Shown here piece by piece: positions 8,846 to 14,513 of a DNA stretch of 20,293 nucleotides. The position numbers were made by a program, and so were the translations under genes. Positions within the stretch are counted from its first letter, which is position 1. Each line of letters begins with the position of its first letter. The notes under the pieces were generated by a model that searched no databases, was not told where the DNA came from, and worked only from the letters and a program-made list of their open reading frames with translations. The stretch covers positions 1 through 20,293 of the forward strand of contig JAEZDP010000300.1 of assembly GCA_023418055.1 (NCBI GenBank), given 5' to 3'. The stretch comes from Acidobacteriota bacterium (lineage in GTDB: Bacteria; Acidobacteriota; Vicinamibacteria; Vicinamibacterales; Vicinamibacteraceae).

Positions 8846-8895
8846 GCCGCGCACAATGTCCAACCCGCCTCCGGTGGCGCACGTCTACTGCGACG

Positions 8896-9465
8896 GTGAC
8901 GGATCCCGAGCTGGTCGAACGCGCCCGTCAGCAGGACGAGGGGGCGTGGGCCGAGCTGGTGCATCGGCACCACGTGACCGTGTATCGCACATCGTTTGCC
9001 GCCCTGCTCGACGCCACCGAGGCCGAAGAGGCGGCGCAGGAGGCCTGGATGGCGGCGTGGCAGCGGCTCGAGGGTTTTCGCGGCGATGCCAGCTTCAAGA
9101 CATGGGTCACGGCCATCGCATGGCGAAAGGCGCTCGACCGGCGCCGCGCCGTCGTGACCTGGCTGCGGCGACTGGCGCCCGCTGCGCGCGACCACAACGA
9201 CGGCAGTGTGGATGTGGCGGCGCTGCCAGATACCCGCACCGGCGACGCCCAAGGCCGGTTGCTCGACCGCGAGGCCCGCAGTCGGATCGGCCGAGCGCTC
9301 CGTGGGCTGCCGCGGGCACAGCGCGACTGCCTGCTGCTGGCGGCCGGCGGCGAGCTGACCTACGAGGAGATCGGTGCCGTGCTGGGTATGCCCGTCGGCA
9401 GCGTGAAGTGGCGCGTCAGCGAGGCACGCAAGCGGCTGCGCGTGCGTATGGAGGGCTTGAAGTGA
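8896..9465 (+). CDS. ECF-type RNA polymerase sigma factor
   Basis: 189 residues, the normal ECF length. Region 2 is at about 10-80 (DEGAWAELVHRHHVTVYR, EAEEAAQEAWMAAWQRLEGF, ASFKTWVTAIAWRKALDRRR). Region 4 is at about 125-185 (ALRGLPRAQRDCLLLAAGGE, TYEEIGAVLGMPVGSVKWRV, a helix-turn-helix for -35 recognition). The start is a GTG with no clear Shine-Dalgarno sequence. Its TGA overlaps the next ATG by one base (TGATG), so it is coupled to the putative anti-sigma gene. The target regulon is unknown; the divergent PEP-CTERM gene and the two downstream genes are the natural candidates. Confidence 0.93.
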   Translation: MTDPELVERARQQDEGAWAELVHRHHVTVYRTSFAALLDATEAEEAAQEAWMAAWQRLEGFRGDASFKTWVTAIAWRKALDRRRAVVTWLRRLAPAARDHNDGSVDVAALPDTRTGDAQGRLLDREARSRIGRALRGLPRAQRDCLLLAAGGELTYEEIGAVLGMPVGSVKWRVSEARKRLRVRMEGLK

Positions 9466-10100
9466 TGGCACGCGGAGACACGGAGGATGCGGAGGAAGGC
9501 CGGACCTGCGTCATGACACCTGAGACCGACGACTCGCTCATCGAGCGCTTTGCCCGGGTGACGCCACCGACCGGCCACGAGGCACGTGTGTGCGCGCGGT
9601 CAGGTCCCGGCGCGATCCGCACCGCGGGCACTGCACGGACGCCTGCGCCTGCCGTCGCCTGGCGATGGGTGTTGCCCGTGGCGGCGAGTACGCTCGTCGT
9701 CGTCGGCGCCGTGTGGCAATCGCGTCAGGCGGCTCGCGACGTCCTGCTCTTTCCGCCGGCAGCGTCCCACGAGTGGGGCGGCAAGGGCGTCGATGTGCCG
9801 GTGCTGCCGCCCCGTGCCTATTGGGAGATGTCCCCGTTCGAGGAGTTCGAGCGGCTGCGTCCGAGTCGGCCGCAGTCGTCGAGGGTTGGGCGCACCTGGC
9901 CAGACCGTGAACGTCCTCGTCCCGTGCTGGCCTACACGGACGCGGAGCGCCCCTGGGAGCCGCTGCCGCCGGTGGACATCGTGGACATCACGCCGTCGCC
10001 GCTCGACGTGCCTCCGCTCCCACCGCTTACGCCGATCGACATCCCAGCCATCGAGATCGCACCCATCGAGATCGTCCCTCACGACCAGGAGCAGAAATGA
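9465..10100 (+). CDS. Putative membrane anti-sigma factor with Pro/Ile/Asp-rich tail
   Basis: 211 residues if it starts at 9465, or 195 from ATG 9513 (MTPETDDSLIERFARVTPP), which may be the real start because 9470-9496 is a period-9 repeat. The order is a short cytoplasmic part, one membrane helix (WVLPVAASTLVVVGAVW), then an extracytoplasmic tail that ends in a low-complexity run alternating Pro with Ile/Leu-Asp/Glu (IDIPAIEIAPIEIVP). No HxxxCxxC zinc anti-sigma motif is seen. The anti-sigma role is inferred only from position (overlapping an ECF gene) and topology. The tail might sense or bind an envelope partner, such as the product of the next gene. Confidence 0.75.
   Translation: MARGDTEDAEEGRTCVMTPETDDSLIERFARVTPPTGHEARVCARSGPGAIRTAGTARTPAPAVAWRWVLPVAASTLVVVGAVWQSRQAARDVLLFPPAASHEWGGKGVDVPVLPPRAYWEMSPFEEFERLRPSRPQSSRVGRTWPDRERPRPVLAYTDAERPWEPLPPVDIVDITPSPLDVPPLPPLTPIDIPAIEIAPIEIVPHDQEQK
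9470..9496. repeat. Period-9 repeat at sigma/anti-sigma junction
   Basis: Three imperfect 9-mers (acgcggaga, cacggagga, tgcggagga) lie immediately after the sigma-factor stop codon. They read as low-complexity codons (RGDTEDAEEG) if the first ATG of the next gene is used. Confidence 0.55.
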
Positions 10101-10681
10101 CAGCATTCACTTACAGGATTGGCAGGCTGTCCGGCACACGGGGAATCGGCCTCGCACTCGTCATGGCGGCAATGACGGCCAACCCTCTGACGGCCGCCCA
10201 GCCCGCTGCCGCGCCTGCGGCGCAACCGGCCACACCTGCCCCACCCGCTCAGTCAGCCGCCGCACCGCGTCCACCCAGCCGCCCCCTCCCCACACGCAAC
10301 GTGAAGATTGCCGTGAGCGTCTCCCTGGCCAACGAGCAAGGCTCGGGACAGCCTCGCACACTCACTGTGACGACGGCGGAGGGACGCTATGCGCAGGTCC
10401 GCCGGCAGCCCGGGCGCGACTTCCTCAGCCTCGACGCCACCGCGACGGTCATCAGCGACCGGCAGGTCCTCGTCGAATTCAAGCTGAGTGGCAGCGCCGC
10501 AGCCCTTCCCTCTGCGATGGCACCGGGCGGCCCGCCGATGATGGGACGCGATCCCGAGGCGATCTCCCAGGAAGGCGCGGTGCTCCTGACGCCCGGCGTG
10601 AAGCACCGGGTCACGCAGATCGACGACGCTGGCGGACGCGCGAACCTTCACGTCGACCTGCAGGTCGATCTCGTGAAGTAG
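10097..10681 (+). CDS. Exported protein of unknown function, third gene of sigma unit
   Basis: 194 residues. A signal peptide (basic start TYRIGRLSGTRG, hydrophobic core IGLALVMAAMTA, possible cleavage after LTAAQ) is followed by an Ala/Pro-rich linker (QPAAAPAAQPATPAPPAQ) and a compact beta-rich domain (NVKIAVSVSLANEQG, RTLTVTTAEGRYAQVR, TATVISDRQVLVEFKLSG, ANLHVDLQVDLV). I do not recognise the family. The ATG overlaps the stop of the membrane protein gene (ATGA), so the three genes form one translational unit. The product may be a periplasmic regulator or the effector of the sigma system. It ends 14 bases from a convergent gene. Confidence 0.85.
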   Translation: MTAFTYRIGRLSGTRGIGLALVMAAMTANPLTAAQPAAAPAAQPATPAPPAQSAAAPRPPSRPLPTRNVKIAVSVSLANEQGSGQPRTLTVTTAEGRYAQVRRQPGRDFLSLDATATVISDRQVLVEFKLSGSAAALPSAMAPGGPPMMGRDPEAISQEGAVLLTPGVKHRVTQIDDAGGRANLHVDLQVDLVK

Positions 10682-10684
10682 GGG

Positions 10685-10698
10685 CAGGCGTCAGGCTA
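10685..10698. repeat. Two-unit period-7 repeat at a stop codon
   Basis: caggcgt followed by caggcta spans the stop codon (cta, minus strand) of the next gene. It is weak alone and is listed because longer period-7 arrays also lie against stop codons. Confidence 0.4.
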
Positions 10699-11187
10699 CG
10701 GGGCGGGCGTCGCGCGATAGACCTCGCCGAGCAGCGCGGCGGCGCGTTCGGCGCGGCCGTTGGCGTCGAGGCTGGCCTGGGCCGCCAGATCCCTGGCGCC
10801 GCGCATCAGATCGGCGGCTTCGTCCACCCTGGCGGAGTGCTCGGGCGACAACATCTGCTGCTCGGCGGCCTTGAACGCCTCGAGCAACCGGACGCCCTCC
10901 TGCAGGTGCCCGCCCGCGTCGCCCCAGTTGGTGCGGTAGATCGACACGCTCGCATCGAGCGCACGCGACCGCGCCTCCGAGAGGCGCAGGCGCACCATCG
11001 CCTGGTCGCGCTGCTGTTCGGCGGGATACGCGCGATACCACCCGAAGACGTAGCCCACACACGCCGCCACCACCGCGACGCCGATCACGTACAGCACGAG
11101 TCGCCCCATCGTCAGCGGACGCGTCGCGCGTACGGGCTTGGCGGCTGGAGGCACCGACGACGACACCGGAGGCAGCGTATTGGCCAT
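10696..11187 (-). CDS. Small membrane-anchored helical protein, unknown function
   Basis: 163 residues. A Pro/Ser-rich N-terminus (LPPVSSSVPPAAKPVRATRP) is followed by one membrane helix (LVLYVIGVAVVAACVGYVFG), then about 110 residues that are nearly all helical (QQRDQAMVRLRLSEARSRAL, LQEGVRLLEAFKAAEQQM, RVDEAADLMRGARDLAAQ). This looks like an antiparallel helical bundle or coiled coil facing the periplasm. High third-position GC over the whole length supports real coding. No family was recognised. The ATG at 11187 has no clear RBS. It lies downstream of the glycerate kinase gene on the same strand, separated by 81 bases that hold a repeat. Confidence 0.8.
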   Translation of the reverse strand: MANTLPPVSSSVPPAAKPVRATRPLTMGRLVLYVIGVAVVAACVGYVFGWYRAYPAEQQRDQAMVRLRLSEARSRALDASVSIYRTNWGDAGGHLQEGVRLLEAFKAAEQQMLSPEHSARVDEAADLMRGARDLAAQASLDANGRAERAAALLGEVYRATPAP

Positions 11188-11223
11188 GTGGTCAACGGTA
11201 CACCAGGGCGGCCACTGCCGTAT

Positions 11224-11265
11224 GCGTGAGACGCACGGCGTGAGGCGTACGGCGTACGGCGTACG
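11224..11265. repeat. Period-7 tandem repeat, six units, next to glycerate kinase stop
   Basis: Units are gcgtgag, acgcacg, gcgtgag and then three exact copies of gcgtacg. The array ends three bases before the stop codon (11269) of the minus-strand kinase gene. Confidence 0.85.
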
Positions 11266-11268
11266 ACG

Positions 11269-12570
11269 TTATTGAACGATCGCGACCTGCACGTCGCCGA
11301 CGTTAGTGTCGGTGCGGCCGGTCTGCACGAGGGTGCCGAGCGCCTGATGCAGGTGGTAGGCGTCGTTGTCGTCGAGGATGGCATCGATGTCGAGGCCGGC
11401 CGCGTGCGCTCGGTTCGCCGTGTCGTTGTCGGCCCACGCGCCGGCTGCGTCGGTGGGCCCGTCGATGCCGTCGGTGCCGATGCTGGCCAGCACCATGCGA
11501 CGCGGCGCACGTGCCAGCGCGGCGAATGCGCCGGCCACGAACTCCTGATTGCGGCCCCCGCGACCCCTGCCCCGCACCGTCACCGTGGTCTCCCCGGAGG
11601 CGATGACGCAGACGGGCCCCGGGAACACACGGGTGACGTCGAGCACCCGCTGTACGAATGCCGCGCCGGTCGTGCGTGCCTCGCCCTCGACGGGCGGGTC
11701 GAGCACGATCGTGTGCAGGCCACGCGCCACCGCGCAGGCCTGCGCGCCAGCCATCGCGGTCCGCCGCGTCCCGATGAGATGGTAGGACGCACGCGTGAAT
11801 GCCCCGTCGCCCGGCTTGGGCGTCTCGGGCACCTCGCCCCGCAGCCCTCGCTCGAGATACGCCAGCACGTCAGCCGGCACCGCCTCCTGGTCGGCCACGG
11901 CCCGCACGATCTGATGCGCACGTGCGAACGTCGAGGGGTCGGGCACGGTCGGTCCGGATCCGATCACGCTCGGGTCGTCTTCAATGGGACCCACGACATC
12001 CGAGATCGCGAGCGTCACCACCCGGCCTGCACACGCCGTCGTCAGTTGCCCGCCCTTGATGGCCGACAGGTGCTTGCGCACGGCGTTGAGTTCGTCGATG
12101 GCCCGCCCATCGTGCATCAGCGCCCGTGTGGCCTGCTGCTTGTCCTCGAGGGTCACGCCAGCCACCGGGAGGCTCAGCAATGCAGAGGCCCCGCCCGAGA
12201 GCAAGACGACGAGCAGTCCGTCGGGCGGCACGCGTCGCGCCGCCTCGAGCGCCGCCCGTGCAGCCGCGACGCTCTGGTCCGTTGGCGTGGGATGGCCACC
12301 GGTGTACCAGTCGACGCCCTCGGCCACCCGGTCGCCATCGTGCGTGCCCACGGCGATCGCCTCGTGGGGTGGCACGGCAGCGTGGCGGTACCACGCCTCG
12401 ACCATCGCTGCCGAGGCCTTGCCAGCGGCGACGAGCGTATAGGCGCCCTCAGGCGTGACGATGGGGTCTTCGGCGCGCAGCACCGATTGCACGAGCGCGG
12501 AGGCGCTGACCGCGTCGAGTGCGGCCCGTGCGATGGCGACGAGGTCGGGTGGGGGGCTGGGCGTGGTCAG
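11269..12570 (-). CDS. Glycerate 2-kinase (MOFRL/DUF4147 family), probable CTG start
   Basis: 433 residues from the proposed start, close to the family norm of about 420-450. It phosphorylates D-glycerate to 2-phosphoglycerate, feeding photorespiratory, tartrate or sugar-acid carbon into lower glycolysis. Family blocks: LLSGGASALL (about 122-131), ELNAVRKHLSAIKGGQL, SDVVGPIEDDPSVIGSGPTV, SGETTVTVRGRGRGGRNQEF (about 325-344) and GTDGIDGPTDAAGAWAD (about 360-376). The N-terminal helix DLVAIARAALDAV begins right after the stop of the upstream gene. No ATG, GTG or TTG occurs in frame before it, but a CTG overlaps that stop as CTGA, matching the NTGA junctions nearby. An ATG farther in would delete conserved sequence. 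Function is sure, the start is inferred. Confidence 0.92.
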   Translation of the reverse strand: MTTPSPPPDLVAIARAALDAVSASALVQSVLRAEDPIVTPEGAYTLVAAGKASAAMVEAWYRHAAVPPHEAIAVGTHDGDRVAEGVDWYTGGHPTPTDQSVAAARAALEAARRVPPDGLLVVLLSGGASALLSLPVAGVTLEDKQQATRALMHDGRAIDELNAVRKHLSAIKGGQLTTACAGRVVTLAISDVVGPIEDDPSVIGSGPTVPDPSTFARAHQIVRAVADQEAVPADVLAYLERGLRGEVPETPKPGDGAFTRASYHLIGTRRTAMAGAQACAVARGLHTIVLDPPVEGEARTTGAAFVQRVLDVTRVFPGPVCVIASGETTVTVRGRGRGGRNQEFVAGAFAALARAPRRMVLASIGTDGIDGPTDAAGAWADNDTANRAHAAGLDIDAILDDNDAYHLHQALGTLVQTGRTDTNVGDVQVAIVQ

Positions 12571-12830
12571 TGGAGGTGGCGTCCGTCTGCCCAGGGACGC
12601 GTGTCGGCGACCACGCTGAACTGCTGCAGGATGCCGCTGACGATACGATTGGCTTTGCCCTGGCGGCACAGCATCTCGAGCTGGGCCATGACCTGGTCGA
12701 GCGCGACCTCGACCTGTGTGATGGTGCAGTGCGAGTAGCAGTCGCGCTGACTCTGCAGACACCGGTGGCAACGTTCGAGTTCCTCGCGATAGAAATCCGC
12801 GAGCTGAGTCACTGGGATCAAGAGCTCCAC
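12567..12830 (-). CDS. Small Cys-rich protein of unknown function
   Basis: About 87 residues from GTG 12830; alternatives are GTG 12842 or 12851. The sequence is mainly helical and holds a cysteine cluster CHRCLQSQRDCYSHC (C21, C24, C31, C35) plus C55, which could bind a metal or an Fe-S cluster. The pattern C-x2-C-x6-C-x3-C does not match a family I know. Third codon positions are strongly G/C, so it is a real gene. A good promoter overlaps the upstream starts, so the internal GTG is preferred. Its stop overlaps the CTG of the glycerate kinase. Metal binding is inferred only. Confidence 0.72.
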   Translation of the reverse strand: MELLIPVTQLADFYREELERCHRCLQSQRDCYSHCTITQVEVALDQVMAQLEMLCRQGKANRIVSGILQQFSVVADTRPWADGRHLH

Positions 12831-12840
12831 TCGATTCCCC

Positions 12841-12870
12841 ACTGTAGTCACCCGTTGTCGCAGGTGTCAA
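12841..12870 (-). promoter_or_regulatory. Consensus-like sigma-70 promoter before the small Cys-rich gene
   Basis: On the minus strand TTGACA (12865-12870, 6/6) and TACAGT (12841-12846, 4/6) are spaced by 18 bases. The predicted transcript start (about 12834) is only a few bases before GTG 12830. It would drive the Cys-rich gene and the glycerate kinase independently of ftsX. Confidence 0.6.
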
Positions 12871-12897
12871 TGCTCGAGTGATGGAGGGCCGACGACT

Positions 12898-13845
12898 TCA
12901 GGTGCCGGTGGACACGTCCACGGCATGTCCATCCCGGGGCTCGCGTGCCGCCAGCCACCCGGCAGCAGCGCCCGCGACGACCGTTCCCGCCGTCAGCACG
13001 AGCATGGCCCGCCACGAGAGGTAAGGCATCGCTTGCATGTCGAGAGCCGACAACAGGCGCGCCGCGGCCTGCGTGCCCACAAGGAGGCCTACACGCAGCA
13101 CGACAAGCGCCACCACCGTGCCGGCCAGCGCCTGCAGCATGCCTTCCATCACGAACGGGCCGGTGATCGCACGCGCCGGGGCACCAAGCAGGCCGAGCAC
13201 CTCGATCTCGTCACGCCGCGCGTAGTAGGCCAGCCGAAGCACGGCAGCCACCGCAATCGTCGCGGCCAGAGCCAGCAGCGCCGCCAACGCCCCGCCGATC
13301 CGCTGCGCGAGATTGACCGTGGCCAGCAGCCGCGCGAGCACCTCGCGGTCGTAGATCACATCGTCCACGCCCGGCTCGGCGGCGAGGCGCTCCACGAGCG
13401 TGGCGATGTCACGTCCGGTCGCCTCGGCGCGTAAGCGCACCTCGACCACGCCACCGAACGCGCCGTCCGGCAGGCCCGTGACGACGTCGCGCAGTTCCGG
13501 AAAGTCGCGAAGGAACCGCTCGGTGGCTTGTGCGGCATCGATCACCTCGTGGCGCGCGACCATGGGCTGCCGGCGCAGTTCGGCCTCGACACCATCGCGC
13601 GTGCCCGGCCCCGCATCGCGGGCGAGGTACACCGACAGCTCGGCGGCGGCATTCATCCGGTCGGTGACCATGGCGAGTTGCTCGGAGGCCAGCAGGTACA
13701 CCGCCAGCACGAGGACCGCAGCCGACAGGAGCAGTGTGGAGAGCACGGCGACCCGCCAGCGTCGGCTCAGGCTGGTGGTGGCCTCGCGCAGGCAATAGCG
13801 CAGAAAGCCCGTCGCGTGGGTCTCTTCGTGCCGTGTCCGCTTCAC
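12898..13845 (-). CDS. ftsX: Cell division ABC transporter permease FtsX
   Basis: 315 residues. FtsX is the membrane half of the FtsEX complex, which activates peptidoglycan hydrolases at the division site. Topology fits: a cytoplasmic start, TM1 (VAVLSTLLLSAAVLVLAVYL), a large extracytoplasmic loop (about 60-165), then three more helices (ALAALLALAATIAVAAVL, MLQALAGTVVALVVLRVG, MLVLTAGTVVAGAAAGWL). The block RRDEIEVLGLLGAPARAITG between TM2 and TM3 is the FtsX cytoplasmic coupling loop. The GTG start overlaps the ftsE stop (GTGA). No EnvC-like or NlpC/P60 hydrolase follows, as often occurs in other genomes; a Cys-rich small gene follows instead. Confidence 0.95.
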   Translation of the reverse strand: MKRTRHEETHATGFLRYCLREATTSLSRRWRVAVLSTLLLSAAVLVLAVYLLASEQLAMVTDRMNAAAELSVYLARDAGPGTRDGVEAELRRQPMVARHEVIDAAQATERFLRDFPELRDVVTGLPDGAFGGVVEVRLRAEATGRDIATLVERLAAEPGVDDVIYDREVLARLLATVNLAQRIGGALAALLALAATIAVAAVLRLAYYARRDEIEVLGLLGAPARAITGPFVMEGMLQALAGTVVALVVLRVGLLVGTQAAARLLSALDMQAMPYLSWRAMLVLTAGTVVAGAAAGWLAAREPRDGHAVDVSTGT

Positions 13846-14513
13846 GCCGGCCCCCCGTGGTCGGCCACCACCCGTCCCTGCTCGAGTGACACGACACGGC
13901 GCCCCACGCGATCGATGATCGCCCCGTCGTGCGTCGCGACGACCACGGTCGTCCCCGCCGCATTGATGTCGCGGAAGATGTCGGCCACCTCCAGCGACAG
14001 CGCGCGATCGAGATTGCCCGTCGGTTCGTCAGCCAGCAAGAGCGACGGTGCGTTCATCAGCGCCCGCGCAATGGCCACGCGCTGCTGCTCGCCACCCGAC
14101 AACTGGCGAGGGTAGTCGTTCATCCGGTGCTGCAGGCCCACCTGCTGGAGGAGGGCGGACGCGCGGCGCCATTGCTGCGACGGCGGCACCCCCATCACGC
14201 GCGCAATCGTGGCGACGTTCTCGAAGATGGTGCGGGCCGGCAGCAGGCGGAAGGCCTGAAAGACGAACCCGACGCTGCGGCGGTACGTCTGGCGCTCGGC
14301 ACGCGACAGCGACGCGAGGTCGGTGCCGTCCACGCGGACGGCCCCCGAGGTCGGCACGTCTTCGCGCAGCAGCAGGCGCAGCAGGGTGGACTTGCCGGCG
14401 CCGCTCGGTCCGGCCAGACAGACGAACTCGCCCTTGCCAATGGCGAGCGACACGTCGCGCAACGCGTCGCTTCCAGTGCCGTACGACTTGGTGACGGATG
14501 CCAGTTCGATCAC
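13842..14513 (-). CDS. ftsE: Cell division ATP-binding protein FtsE
   Basis: 223 residues, the usual size. This is the ATPase half of FtsEX. Walker A GPSGAGKST (35-43), Q-loop FQAFRLLPARTIFENV, signature LSGGEQQRVAIARAL, Walker B LLLADEPTGNLD and H-loop ATHD are all intact. The GTG start at 14513 overlaps the stop of the upstream membrane-fusion gene as GTGA, and its own stop overlaps the GTG of ftsX. Three genes are therefore coupled. LolD/MacB-type ATPases have similar motifs; the FtsX partner fixes the assignment. Confidence 0.95.
   Translation of the reverse strand: MIELASVTKSYGTGSDALRDVSLAIGKGEFVCLAGPSGAGKSTLLRLLLREDVPTSGAVRVDGTDLASLSRAERQTYRRSVGFVFQAFRLLPARTIFENVATIARVMGVPPSQQWRRASALLQQVGLQHRMNDYPRQLSGGEQQRVAIARALMNAPSLLLADEPTGNLDRALSLEVADIFRDINAAGTTVVVATHDGAIIDRVGRRVVSLEQGRVVADHGGPA

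Noticed and set aside
8834..8860. ECF-type promoter (GAAC ... GTC) before the sigma gene
   Set aside because: Only a partial match with loose spacing; not strong enough to list as a promoter.
10653..10668. Perfect 16-bp palindrome TCGACCTGCAGGTCGA near the end of the exported protein gene
   Set aside because: It encodes the repeated residues VDLQVDL with preferred codons, so the symmetry is explained by the protein. There is no T tract for a terminator.
12571..12870. Extending glycerate kinase upstream over the Cys-rich gene
   Set aside because: The extension has no start codon except CTG-type ones and no family similarity, while the other frame there encodes a gene with good codon use.
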